Positions 1 to 11,650 of a stretch of DNA of 64,000 nucleotides are shown in pieces (position 1 is the first letter of the stretch; every line of letters starts with the position of its first letter). Below the pieces are notes generated by a model. The model was not told where the DNA came from. It searched no databases and saw only the letters and a list, made by a program, of their open reading frames with translations. A program made the translations under genes and the position numbers. Source of the DNA: Ypsolopha sequella (Eukaryota; Arthropoda; Insecta; Lepidoptera; Ypsolophidae); contig OW203992.1 of assembly GCA_934047225.1 (NCBI GenBank), forward strand, positions 17,907,501 to 17,971,500, in the 5' to 3' direction.

Positions 1-3000
1 GCGCGGGCGAGCTGGACAAGCGGGGCGCGAGCTCGGTACGGTCCGGGGGTTCGGGGGGCTCCGGCTCCTCCTGGGTCAGCTCCGTAGAGAGCTCACACTC
101 CGCTATGACGCACGCCTCGCTGCACACCGACTCCAACGCCAGCTTCGTAGTCGAGGTATCTATCTATCTCCCATTTTACTTCCTAAAACTAATAAAAAAT
201 CCTTCAATATTGAAGGACACTGGGCTAAAAAAAAGCTTCTGTACAAAATTTATCGCAATTCGAGAGGCTAATAATTTAATTACTCTTTTCTAGGATGAAC
301 ATCTGGATGCAAGTGTAACAGAAACGTATTTGGGTGAATGGAAGAACGACAAGCGCACTGGGTTCGGCGTGAGCGAGAGAAGCGATGGACTCCGATACGA
401 GGGCGAATGGTTCGCTAACAGGAAGTACGGTTACGGCGTGACGACATTCCGGGACGGCACCAAGGAGGAAGGAAAATATAAGAACAACGTTCTCATCACC
501 AGCCAGAAACGGAAACACATGTTCCTCATGCGCTCTGCCAAATTCAGGGAACGCGTTGACTCAGCTGTGAATGCAGCGCAACGCGCGTCCAAAATAGCAT
601 TACAAAAGGCTGACATTGCAATCTCTAGGTATGTTCTGATTACGCACGAATAAATAAATAAACGAAAGAGCCTAGTTTTTGTCAGTGTCATCTGCACACT
701 TACCTTATAATAGCTAAAATTAAGCTCAAAACTACAAACTCAAGTTTTTTTTTTTTACTTTTTCCGTTTTTGGGCATCTATTTTTCGTTGATGTTTTCAT
801 TTGTTTCAGAACGGCCACTGCACGAGGAAAATCTGAACAAGCCGACGAATCGGCAGACCAAGCAAAAGAAGACTGTGATATAGCACAAGTGACTGCCAAG
901 CAGTTTGCTCCAGATTTTAAGCACCCCGGCTTTGATCGAATAGGCTTAAGAGAAAAATATAGACAAAAGGTTTTCGATACACAGAAGACGATGCCTGTAC
1001 AGCAAGAATCTGAAAAGTTCTTGGAAGGAAAGAGCATTCCTAATCATATCCCTCCGACACATACACAACTTCCCCAAATGAACAAAACTGCAAATGCTAT
1101 GCCTTCTAGAAGACCGTCAAATCAATATCCAAGACCACCGCAAGCACTTGATCCGAGGCTCGCGAGTGCTCCTAATTATACTATAGACAATAGAGGACTA
1201 GGTCCACAGTATGACTCAGCCTACAACTCCAGTCAGGACTCCTGGGTACCACCCGGAAGTGCACAGTCTCAGATGATGGATAATAAACCATCTTCCAATG
1301 ACCCACAACTTGGTATATACGGACAGCCTCAGTCTATCAGTGGGCATCAGCCTGCGTATCGACAACCTTTACAACAACAGCAGAGTATCGATCAGGTTAA
1401 CTCACCGTATCAACAGAACCCGCCACAAACGCGAAGAGCATCAGCGGCTATGAGACCAACATTAAACCAGAGGGTCGCTCAACAAGAGTGGAATCCTACA
1501 CACGGAACTGTTAGAAGACAGAGTGTACTAGGTCAGCCCACACTTGATCCTCAAGGGAACCCGTACGTCGATGGTGGGACCAATTTTGGGCGAACTGAGG
1601 TTCGCACTGGAACTGTACATTCTGAAGGTCCACTTGATCGCCCACCTACAGCGGACCCACAAATGTACCGACAAAATGTCGATATGCAAGGATATCGACA
1701 AGCTGTGGACCAGCAAGGATACCGGCAAGTGCCGGACCAGCAAGCATACCGGCAAGCAACGGATCAGCAAGCATACCGACAAGCACCGGACCAGCAAGCA
1801 TACCGGCAAGCAACGGATCAACAGATGTATCATCAAATGCCTTCAGAGCAGCCGCCGCATCGACAAACGACAATGGAACAAGAAGTTCCAAATGGCCTAC
1901 GACAGAATACATCAAGGCCTTCAATCGATTACTTCGACCATTATAAGAGACCACCGAGTCGAGATTCGAGCGTAGATCGGTACGGCAGACGGTCGCGACA
2001 ACCATCGGTGGAAGCGACAGCGCCTCCTACAACGGGAGGAGGTGGGGGTGCAAGTTCGAGGGCAGGGTCAGTGGCGCCGCAGCCCGCGCCCCCCGTACAG
2101 GCGCGAGCCTCGCGCGCCGCCACGCCCGCCAGCAACGGGCACCTAGCCACCGGCCGAGGCTCTATATCCCGCGCTGGCTCGCGAGAGCCTGCCTTCGAAG
2201 AGTCGCTCATGCGCAAACGCAACCTCGGACAGGACATATCGCCATCACTGTACCAGCCGAAGCGCACGGAGAGTCTGTACGTGGCTCCCAACCCAGCACC
2301 TGCGCCGATTCCAAAGAGTGGCGGTGGAGGAGGTGGCGGCGGGGGAGGAGGAGGCGGCGGTCGCAAAGTAAGTTAATAATCTACTCGATAAGAGATAATA
2401 ATAGAGAAATTAGGGTTAAACCACGATCCACGATCGATCAATCATTAGTCTCATAAAGTCATCTTTCTTATCACTTTCCGTAATTGGATATCTACATATT
2501 TTTCTAAAAAAAGCCAAAACGCAACTAGAATAGAGTTTTTTGTTAAAAAATTATGTGAGATTTATGCTGTCTATTCTTACTATATTTATATGACCACTAG
2601 TTTCAGTAATATCAAAAGCCAGTTTATGACGTATTGTTGTTTTAGTTTAGCTTCGTAACGTTGTCTAACATTGTTAAGTTCTTCCTTTATTGTAGTGTAT
2701 TTCTGATATTCGTATATTTGTGATACTTTCGTGAACCATGGTGCATTGACAATAGTACGAATTTTGAAATCTTTTACACTATTTTGAAATCTTTGCAATA
2801 TCTCTATGTTCAAGTATCTTGCTGTTTCCCAGAGCTCTAGAGGTCTACTGTGCCGCGTAACTCGTTGACGTTCGTAATGGGCTTCAGTCAGCCCGCCTAA
2901 CATGCCATCTCTTTTGCACGTGTTGAATTTCGAATGAAGTTCATTATCACCGGCGTTACGTGGTATAAGGGCTGGTTTTAATATTGATTTATATATCGCA

Positions 3001-6000
3001 GGCAAAAAAGTAAATTCCGCCTTTTACAAACGGCGTCGTCAGTTTCTAAACGCTCGCTATTTTGCTATTTGACAATCTTCGTCAAATAGTAGAATTCGGC
3101 ATTTTCTAAATGAGGTAAATGCTCGGTATATAGTAATCCTGTTAGAAATATTGAGGATCACCTCACTCTGCTCCGCTTTGCTTGGCTCCCAATATGTACT
3201 GACATGTCTAACACGCTCCGCCTCGCTCCGCTCGTAGTCGCACTTATTTTTCACTTTTTGGTGACTTTCGATTTAGACTTTTTAGAAAATGACGAAGTCA
3301 TTTTAAAAGCGGAGGACATTTTTCAATTTGCCAAACGGCAAAGTATATGGATTTTAAAGGGTAACAAGAAAGGCTCCAAAATAAAAAGTTCCTGTGAACT
3401 GTAGCTAAGTATAATAAACAACACCAAAAATAAATACAAAATGTACCGAAAGAAAAAAGAACTTGTTTAAATTATAAATTTACGCTAAATAAACTGAACT
3501 TTCGCATGATATACTAAACTTGGAGACAGCAATACCGACTTAGCGATTAAACGTGTCCTGCTGAAATACAATTTTTAACGCATTGTAGGAACCAGCTTAA
3601 TTTATATTATTGGTTATTGAATACTTATTACCGCTCGGCTCGGCGTTAAGTTAGGTAAGTTAGGTTAAAAGGTTAGGTATGGCGAGTCACGGAACGTAGT
3701 AGAGCGACTCATCATACATAACCTTCGTGGTAATTTTTGTATGACAATTGACAACCCAGATTTTATCACTTTTAGTTTCACCGTTACTGTCACCACTTAG
3801 GTAGGTTAGGTTAGAAGGTTAGGACCGCTAAACTTAACCTTCGTGGTTATTTTTTTTGACAACCCTGAACCGCTTTGACCAACCAACCTAGTTTTTCGGA
3901 AATCAGCGCAGAAGAGAGCCGGTAGGTCAAGTCGTGCCACCGACCGCCATACATAACTTTCGTGTTTTTTTTTTTTACAACCCGGAACCACTCTGGCGTA
4001 GGCCAAACTAGTTTGTCCTAAAATCAGGTTTGGCCGGTAACATATATAAATAAATAAAAATATATAAATAAAAATTGCTGAAAATAGTTTTCACTAAATG
4101 TATTTTAAACTTGGAATAGTATTCAGATTCATGAGTTCATAATTTCTGTAATACAATAGCTATTTCCATTGTTTGTTTTTTGTTTGAAAGTTGATTTCAA
4201 GGCTTTTACATCTACGAATTAAATTTTGCTTTTATTGTCAGTTTGATGACTGAACTTTAATTTTCAAAAACAGTTCGTCCTAAACGCCAACCGTTTCCAT
4301 GATAAGATTCGTAATAATTTTTTACAGCACACACTTTACAAAATCTAAATGAATGCTGCTGTTAGCTTAATTTTGTTTCACTTATAAGTACACAAAAGAA
4401 AGTATAAAATTTGGATTTGACATTCCTGAAAAAAAAAGCAAAAATATTAGTACTGAAAATTGAGTTTCCTCCAAATTCTCCATAGAAAACGGCAATTTCA
4501 TAGGTAATTGTCGGTAACTTATTTTATTACATAGCATAATATTCATGATTTAAACAATTGATTTATTTGTCGGAGGTTTTATGATTACCCAATTTTAAAT
4601 CTGTTTTGCAGTCAAATCCCGAACCATCTCACAGACAGACAAAATTGATAAATTCTAACCGATAACCCTTATTGCAATAAAATAAGAGTTATATTTTTAT
4701 TTATCAAATCGATGTCGAGTCAATAATAGTACATTGTTCACCGAGGGAAGAAAGGGGAAGATTACCAACGAGGGTGTAGTTTGAGGCCCGAGGCGAAGCC
4801 AAGGGCCTCAATATACACGAGTTGGGAATCGCACTTTCTCCCGAGTGTTACATAGTGCTTTATACTACACCTGCGAGGAAATAGTATAATTTTACTTTTA
4901 ATCAAGATACAATAGAAGAAACCGACTGACTCGCGTGCGATTGTCACTTTTTATTTCCTTCTTATTTTTTATTATGTGCAGGAAAAGCAAGTGGCCAGTA
5001 TCATTTTTCGAGTTTTATGTACGAGTTCGCAAAATAATACTGGCCACTTGGCCACTTGCTCATTCTTTATGTTATTTAAAAAAAAAACAGCACGTTAACA
5101 ATGGATTTGCATATACTTTTTCTGCCCGCTCAAGCACGTTAACAATGAATTTTCATACACTTTTGCCGCCCGCATATTTGTATGACAGAAATGACGTATT
5201 TTCTGCATCGTTTTCAACAAAGAAAGAAGGTACTTTCCGAGCAGGTGTAGTATAAATAAAATTATAATGTATCTATTTTATCCGTCAAATTTTTCAAACC
5301 GATGCTTACTACTTGCACTACAGCTCCTATAAATGCCGAGTTATAACTTTTTTCACATCAACATCAAGTACAGCCGCGAAATCGTTCACTTCACTGCTTT
5401 TTATTGCTAGTGAAACCGTGACCTGTTTAATTGGCTTTTGCAACCGGTATTAATAGTATGTATGCGTTTGTAGTAAGAAAACTGGCCATCTATGCCTTAG
5501 ACAACTGCATAATCCTTGCATATTAATATTTCCACATATTTGCAATTTTGAATTTTAGAATTTCAAACTCGTAATCGCTTTTTTTTCACCGTTGCTTGCT
5601 TAAAATGTTAATTTTCATTTCCATCTACATCTGGCAGCGTAGTAAATATACAAAAGTCTAAGTAGCTACGTAGAACTGGCGTAGAACTTCTATGAGACAG
5701 CAAGCCGCGTTCATCATTTGCTACGGCGTAGCAAGCGCTACGACTCCATAATTTTTCACTTTATAGACCCGCTTAGTTGTAGCCCGGTCTATGGCTGCAT
5801 ATACCAGATGTAAATATGTAAGTGACAGGTTATACAGAACCTCATTACCTTAGAATAAGTGTTCTGAGCTCATTACTGATTACTCATTACACTGAAGAAC
5901 TTTCCGTAAAAATGTCTCAAAATCTAGTGCAACATTTAGATGGGCAAGTCCATTAAATGTTATTGGAATATGTTTTTTTGTTTTACTTCATGTCTATTTA

Positions 6001-9000
6001 CACTTGGTAAGCTTGAACACTTCCGGCACCAACGGAATAGACCACACCGACCCATCGTCTAGTCTGGGAACCACTGAATTTTTTGTAAAATGTTAACTCA
6101 CATTTAAAATAAATATTTTTGTATTGTACTTTGTATTATGTACAAAGCAGAATACTACAGCGTTATGCCGTAATAAATGATGGAAGTGAACGTTTCGTAG
6201 AGGCTCTGCTATGCCAGTTGATCGTAGCCACTTGGACTTTTTGTGTGTCTACTATGCTGCCAGATGTCGGTCGGTGGGAATGAAGCATAATATTCTACCT
6301 ATATGATCACGCAACGGTGAAAAAAAAAAATAAGCTAGAAAAGGCGATATTCACCAATATGTAATACTAGCGGACGCCCCGCAGCGTCTCCCGCGTGGAG
6401 CCCGGGGTCTAAACCTAAAACTTACCTAAACAAAAAACGCAAAACTAACCCTAAAATCTATATTAAAAATAAACTAAACTAAATGAAAAACCTTATCTTT
6501 ATCGCCACCGTCATGTGAAAAGGTACCTAGAAGGCTGGCAACGTTTCTTCTTTGAATGGCCAAACTGATTCTCTGGCCAAGATACGCGCCAGCCTTCGGG
6601 TCGCCAGCGTCGATAACTCTTTAAAAAGGAGTTTAGCGTCTGGGCTCGACCACAAAAGGCGCAAATATGCAGTCCGATCTAAGATTACCTTTTATTCTAA
6701 TGCCGGCGCCAGACATGTGTCCACTTATTTGAACACTCGAGTGGACGCACTGTGTGGCACGAGACTTTGTCTATGTGTTCCAAAGTTTGTACACAGCTTT
6801 GCACTTTGCCGAGCGGTATCGGTTTTTTAGCGCACATCAAAGGAATGTGTTCAAATAAGTGCGTAGCCTGCCACACTATTTGCAAAGACCAGTTGCGCGA
6901 GCGCTGTTGTACGGAACGGTTGTGTGAGACACTACGAGCTTGATCGTTCAAAATTGACTGGAGTAACGAATGCGTCCTAGAATTTATTGAATTGCTGCAA
7001 GGGGAACCATGTAAATATATTTTCGATATATTTTGTAGCACATGTAAAAAATAATTACATGCACATAAATAATATAAGCACACTGCGTCCACGAAATCGT
7101 CGTCCATCTCCTTTGTTGTCTACCAGCATACTGTGGAGAAAAGAGTTTGCGAAGCATGTGTGGCAGGTGCGCCAAATGTGTGTACAAAGTCGTCGAAGAA
7201 GTGTGCAAATAAGTGGACACATGTCTGGCGCCGGCTTAAGATACCTGCGCCTCTTATTTCGCTATCAATGAAATGATAATCAAATCAAAAAAGTAAACAT
7301 ATTTAAAATCTCAAAGCAAACTCTTCAAAACCAAGCAATTTTTTTACAAATACAATTTCTGAGGACTTTTATTTGGATTTGGATTTTATCTTTTAATTCT
7401 TTTAATCCTTTTGCCAAGAAAGGCACGTTTCGTTTAACACTGAGGTCCAACAATAGTTTTCACCTACATATACCAGATTTCAACTCAATCGAATCAATAA
7501 TTTTTTAAATACATAATGAAGTCACTGATGTAAACACAAATAGCTATATCATTTTTGTAAGTAATTTATTTCAAGTAACGAGTAAGTTTATTTGTAAGTA
7601 ACTCAACATTCATCGAAGATTTTAAAGTGCTCATTTGATACAGACAGATAATATATTATAGATCAGTGGGGAACTACCAACTACGAGATTGCATAGGTAG
7701 ATTGTCAATTGTATTTTCAGCGCTACAAAAATATGCATATACACATCGGCATATAAGTAGGTAGGTACATACATACCGCATGCCTACAGAGAGATGTAAC
7801 AGTTACGAGCATGTTGACATGTTCAATGTTCATACATAACTAAATCTATACATACAACGAATGTATTACGAATACGATATACCCACGAACTCTCCTACTT
7901 TAAACTAGATAAACTAACTAGTTAACCTACGATATAACGAAAGCAAAAGGTACTTCTCGAGTAGGTGTCTTAGTCTGTACTGCACGCACAACGAGTCCAT
8001 TAGTCTGTCTGTCTGCAGAATAAGTCTAAATTATTCTAAAACTAGGACGGGATTGACTAAGCTATAATTTTGAAATGCAAATGAGAAAAAGTATGTTAAA
8101 CGGACAAGAATTTTCTACGGCACATACTTGACTGACTTTTTATAATTCCGTAGAGGACCATGATATCTGATTTAGATTGTTATATTAATATAGGTATACT
8201 CGTAAGATTTAACTTGCAACAATTTTTAAGTTCAAGGTCACTTGATTATTCCCATATCTCTTTTTGTTGACTTAATTTGACTTGTGACTCATATAGTCAT
8301 GCATGACTATACTTACACGTATGTGTACTAATTTTATAAAAGTACTCAGTGTAAGTAACAATAGTTGTAAAGTGACAATAGGAGATCGGGGCTCGGCCGG
8401 CGGTCTGCGCGCGAGTGGGCGGGCGGGCGCCCAACTCCGCTCACAAGCCCAAGCTATTTCTATATCGAGACAGTCGCCCGCCGCCGCGCCAAGCGCACCA
8501 CCTCTCCGCTAAAATTAACCAAAACATTTTACCACCACGATTTACTTAAATTGCAATAATATCGGTCATAGATTATCTAATAGAACTTCAAAATGACGGA
8601 AACAGCTCGATCGGAAAATTCTTAAATACCATCTAATATTTAAGTGCAAAGCTCTTATTAAAGATCGATAAATCAGATAATAAACAAGATGTGGTATGTG
8701 GGTGGTGACGATGAGTTCGACGAGGACGAGGACCTGTTGTGTTCGCCGGCAATTCTCGCGAGGCGAGCCTCCGAAAGTTGGATCAATGTGCCGCCCGTAG
8801 AGGTAACCCTCGAACCATACGGTTTAATATATGAAAATCAAAAGCCACGCTAATGTTTTGATTGTTTGTCGGCAGATGCTGAGCACGCCACAGACGCTGC
8901 AGAGGAAGAAGTCTCTGCCGGAAGTGAGCGGGATGGTTGGCGGCGCACCGGGGGCCGCCATGTCGCGCGAGGAGGTCTCAGTGCTGGGCTCCGCGCGCCG

Positions 9001-9241
9001 TGAGGAAGTGCGCCGTATGCAGGACGAGACAGAGAAGCTGAGGGCCAACCCCCTGCTCTACCTGGTCAGTCCGCAAGTCAAGGTGAGACCAATCCATTAC
9101 CTCTACATTCGGTAGCCAGGGGCCCTTCAGTAACACCTGCCTCTCGTGTTCCAGGACTGGTTCTCCCGGCAGCAGCTGGTGATCCTCGTGTTGTTTATCA
9201 ACATCTCGCTGGGCATCATGTTCTTCAAGCTGCTCACGTAG
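1..9241 (+). CDS. jp: Junctophilin, 3' part of the gene (5' end outside window)
   Basis: Junctophilins tether the plasma membrane (MORN repeats) to the ER/SR (C-terminal anchor) at calcium-signalling junctions. Exons read as 1-155, 294-628, 810-2367, 8876-9082 and 9155-9241, all with GT-AG borders and matching phases. Exon 294-628 carries the last MORN motifs ([30 protein letters not shown]), then a helical segment ([18 protein letters not shown]) typical of the family. The 810-2367 exon is a long low-complexity linker rich in Q, P, R and S, with nine-residue [13 protein letters not shown] repeats and a run of 14 glycines. The last exon gives a hydrophobic tail ([19 protein letters not shown]) ending KLLT, as in other junctophilins. 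If the donor at 2368 is not used, the frame stops four codons after the Gly run (RKVS). The family is clear; the symbol is by homology to the single insect gene. Confidence 0.9.
1660..1840 (+). repeat. jp: In-frame 27-bp coding tandem repeat in the junctophilin linker
   Basis: Six or so copies of a nine-residue unit (consensus [10 protein letters not shown]) run in tandem in the linker exon, so the DNA period is 27 bp. Because the period is a multiple of three, copy-number change would keep the frame. Open shadow frames on both strands here come from this periodicity and are not genes. Confidence 0.85.
2586..3005 (-). pseudogene. Jockey-type non-LTR retrotransposon, 3' end of ORF2 (fragment)
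   Basis: The minus-strand reading matches the C-terminal end of jockey-clade reverse transcriptases. [10 protein letters not shown] is followed, after degraded sequence, by [27 protein letters not shown] and [17 protein letters not shown], in the usual order for these proteins. The central part (around [23 protein letters not shown]) does not match, so an insertion or decay is likely. No catalytic RT core is present. It sits inside a junctophilin intron, antisense to the gene. Confidence 0.7.
3160..3270. repeat. Dispersed CGCTCCGCT-rich repeat, copy 1
   Basis: A block rich in CGCTCCGCT/CTTCGCTCG motifs, followed by a short hydrophobic-looking stretch (CACTTATTTTTCACTTTTTG). A related block recurs at 39605-39715 with the same order of motifs, so this is a dispersed element rather than a gene. 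Confidence 0.55.
3640..4020. repeat. Diverged direct repeats with TTAGG-like runs
   Basis: Three diverged units share a (GTTAGG/AGGTTAGG)-type run followed by CATAACCTTCGTGG and a GACAACCC segment, near 3650-3760, 3795-3870 and 3945-4010. The TTAGG motifs are short and irregular. The unit structure suggests a dispersed repeat rather than telomeric sequence. Confidence 0.5.
4859..5256. mobile_element. Short inverted-repeat element in junctophilin intron
   Basis: A perfect 16-bp inverted repeat (TTTATACTACACCTGC at 4859-4874, its complement at 5241-5256) bounds about 400 bp. Inside are an inverted pair containing AAGTGGCCAGTAT and two direct copies of GCACGTTAACAATG. It has no coding capacity. 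It resembles a non-autonomous element; the superfamily is unknown. Confidence 0.5.
6701..7236 (-). mobile_element. PIF/Harbinger-like MITE, copy 1
   Basis: The ends are inverted repeats of GCCGGCGCCAGACATGTG, continuing with CCACTTATTTG. The element is flanked by TAA on both sides (6698-6700 and 7237-7239), the 3-bp target duplication typical of PIF/Harbinger. It is 536 bp. On the minus strand a 136-codon frame (starting [20 protein letters not shown]) fills most of it. A closely related copy lies in the opposite orientation at 37336-37876. The frame may be the remnant N-terminus of a transposase; I see no catalytic domain. Confidence 0.75.
8391..8510 (+). promoter_or_regulatory. GC-rich island, candidate internal promoter
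   Basis: A 120-bp GC- and CpG-rich block (GGCGGGCGGGCGCCC and a second CCGCCGCCGCGCC run) stands out in an AT-rich intron. It lies about 200 bp upstream of the candidate first exon at 8689. It is either a promoter/5' UTR or an unrelated GC-rich segment; the position favours a promoter. Confidence 0.4.
8689..8802 (+). CDS. Putative alternative first exon of junctophilin (short isoform)
   Basis: An open segment of 38 codons starts at ATG 8689 ([18 protein letters not shown]) and ends at a good donor (GAG|GTAACC). It is phase 0, the same phase as the acceptor of the next junctophilin exon at 8876. An in-frame TAA lies 30 nt upstream (8659-8661), and no pyrimidine-rich acceptor precedes the ATG, so it looks like a first exon rather than a cassette exon. 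Joined to 8876-9082 and 9155-9241 it would encode about 135 residues: an acidic N-terminus, a charged linker and the junctophilin membrane anchor, with no MORN repeats. A cassette exon using the AAG just before the ATG is possible but less likely. No transcript evidence is available here. Confidence 0.55.
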
Positions 9242-10178
9242 CGTCGGCGAGAGGCGCCCCCGCGCCCCCCCGCCTGTTGCTCCACGTTACTGTACATATT
9301 TTGAACCGTTTCAAATTTACCATGAAATAGCCAAATTCGTTTCGATGTGCAAATATTTGAAATATATTACTTGGTCCTTCTTTTGATACGAGTTAAATTT
9401 TAAAAGTCTTAATAAAAAGTTTTTTACTATTTAGTAGTCGATAAGGACTTCGGTTTGCTAGTGTATCGTATTTATGACGTTGTGTAATATAGTGACAAGT
9501 ATGGAAACAATGATTGTGCACAATCGCCCGCGCAGCCTGTGACGTCACGGCGCGAAGCCGGCAAAGACTTAAGTGTGAGTGTGCTCTTTAAGCAGAATAC
9601 AGAGATTTCTTCTGTCTCCTTCTGTGTGTTACTCATAACATGGGAAATAAATAAATGAAACATTCACGCTTTCATCTGTTCGCATATATCTTACTCTACA
9701 TATATGCGGCGGATAGATGACTAAAAACAATATTTCAACGGAAAAGAGATATAAATCTTGGTAAGCGAATGAGGTGACTAGCTATTTTGGTTAGTGATGT
9801 AAACAAAAACTTGCATCGGAATTTCATTTTAAATAGTTAAACTCTTCGTAGTAATATCGGTGACCTAAATAAATGGCTTGAGGAGAGTAAAACACTGAAC
9901 GTCATGAAAAAATTATATTTCACCACTTGTTTGTGTCTACAACGACGAATCCTTTATCTTTCAGGACTACAAAATATGCCTTTCGTGAAAACATATTGTG
10001 ATTCTTACTATGTAGCCAATTTGTACGAAACTTGTACAACGAAAACTTAGTAGAGCTATAAATTGTGAAGCACATACGTTCTTGCGAGTACATATTATGT
10101 ACACGACATACGTCTAGCTAACCAATGAATTGAATTATGTTATATACTTAATAAAGTAAGAGTATGATGGCCAATTTA
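9242..10178. other. Intergenic stretch, nothing recognised
   Basis: Holds the junctophilin 3' UTR, then AT-rich sequence with no coding frame or structured repeat that I can support. Confidence 0.6.
9411..9416 (+). terminator. Junctophilin polyadenylation signal
   Basis: An AATAAA lies about 170 nt after the junctophilin stop codon at 9239-9241. A second AATAAATAAAT run occurs near 9648. Confidence 0.5.
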
Positions 10179-10541
10179 GTTTGTCTAAGATAAACCTAGC
10201 TGTTCTGTCTATGAAATGGGAAGACAGTGCGGTTTGTCTAAGATAAACCTAGCTGTTCTCTCATGAAATTGGAAGACAGTGCGGTTTGTCTAAGATAAAC
10301 CTAGCTGTTCTCTCATGAAATGGGAAGACAGTGCGGTTTGTCTAAGATAAACCTAGCTGTTCTCTCATGAAATGGGAAGACAGTGCGGTTTGTCTAAGAT
10401 AAACCTAGCTGTTCTCTCATGAAATGGGAAGACAGTGCGGTTTGTCTAAGATAAACCTAGCTGTTCTCTCATGAAATGGGAAGACAGTGCGGTTTGCCTA
10501 AGATAAACTTAGCTGTTCTCTCATGAAATGGGAAGACAGTA
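10179..10541. repeat. 52-bp tandem array (about 7 units)
   Basis: Units start at 10179, 10232, 10284, 10336, 10388, 10440 and 10492; the first is 53 bp and the rest 52 bp. The core GTTTGTCTAAGATAAAC is an imperfect palindrome, followed by CTAGCTGTTCTCTCATGAAATG and a GGAAGACAGTGCG spacer. Inner copies are almost identical and the outer ones diverge, as expected from unequal exchange. Confidence 0.95.
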
Positions 10542-10942
10542 TTGTTTGAAATAAGTGTTACCGATAAAAATTGCCTACCTATAAATAATATGTATTTTCT
10601 TCTGAAGTTGTATAAAAATTAAAACAATTTTAATTAATTAAATAAACTTTTCTATTTGTTGATCAAAATTTCTTGGGTGCTAATCATTGTACAAGTAAGA
10701 AACTTAAGTGATTATGAAAGCACAAAAATAACAAAAATGTACATAAATTAATTAACCCTGTTATATGAGTATATAGTTAGATGCTAATAAAGTGGGTTAT
10801 ATATTGAAGTGGACGCTTACCGTACGGAACAATTGTAAAATCTGTATTTAGACTCCCACATTTTATACGAACTTGAATTTAATAAACAATACGTCAATTT
10901 TCTCGTAACCAAAGTTTTTGATAAATCCAAACATTACATATT

Positions 10943-11565
10943 CAGTGGCGTAGCTATCATATGGCAAGGTGGTGCAGTGCACCAGGGCCCCAAAGCTCAG
11001 GGGGCCCTTTATTTTGAAGATTTTTAGAAGGAACCTGAGAGACGTTCAACATTTTTCAGTTTTTTGTTCTGTCAGGAATAGAAAAGCTGTTATATAAAAC
11101 CAGTTGTGCTAGACCGATTGCCAGACGCAATCTGACAACGCGACCGTCAAGAAAAACAAGGCGTAAAAATTACGGGTTGTTCAGTTTCCTGTTGCAAAAT
11201 CTGATCTGGAGTGCAAAGTTTTAGTAACGAAGGTATTTCCTTTCATCGTTAACTATTTCAAGTAATTTACTGTTGTTTATTAGGCAGATGTCTGTATAAT
11301 AAATATTTTTATTTTCTTTTGCTAAACACGTAGATAGTGATTTTACACCTCATTCATTTTATTATACAAGTGAATTATGGACTATTATCCTATTATCCTA
11401 TAAGCATGAGTGTATTTCACTGTATTCTCATCGTATCCCTATCTATAAGTTTAAGGGCTACATTATTAGTCCGGCTAATATAAGTTTAAGCCACATGGAA
11501 AGAGAGAGGGGGGGGTGATATTTTCTTTATGCACCGGGGCCCTTGTCTGCCTAGCTACGCCTCTG
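10943..11565. mobile_element. hAT-type non-autonomous element with 8-bp target duplication
   Basis: The ends are CAGTGGCGTAGCTA and TAGCTACGCCTCTG (inverted with one mismatch). An exact 8-bp duplication TACATATT flanks it (10935-10942 and 11566-11573), which is diagnostic for hAT. The 623-bp interior has no transposase frame. It ends 85 bp before the proposed start codon of the downstream transporter, so it may lie in that gene's promoter. Confidence 0.85.
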
Positions 11566-11650
11566 TACATATTGTATCTTATTTAATATAAACTTGGAAA
11601 GCGTACAAGTGAGACTGTAGTGTGCTTTTGTTGGATATATTCTACTTGTA

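Larger units (their letters stand above)
2368..8688. other. Junctophilin intron, no further genes seen
   Basis: Apart from the repeats listed separately (2586-3005, 3160-3270, 3640-4020, 4859-5256, 6701-7236) and the GC-rich block at 8391-8510, this 6.3-kb intron is AT-rich DNA with only short unconvincing open frames. Confidence 0.7.

Noticed and set aside
1528..2366. Several open frames on both strands inside the junctophilin linker exon, including a proline-rich minus-strand one
   Set aside because: They are shadows of the 27-bp coding repeat and the GGN tract; the plus-strand junctophilin frame has homology and splice support.
3204..3404. 66-residue hydrophobic frame ([19 protein letters not shown])
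   Set aside because: It falls on a dispersed repeat that recurs at 39600-39770; no family similarity, no splice context.
3650..3835. TTAGG-like runs as interstitial telomeric DNA
   Set aside because: The motifs are few, irregular (AGGTTAGGTTAG mixed with other sequence) and part of a longer diverged repeat unit.
10179..10541. CRISPR-like array
   Set aside because: The whole 52-bp unit is repeated with no unique spacers, and the context is a eukaryotic genome.
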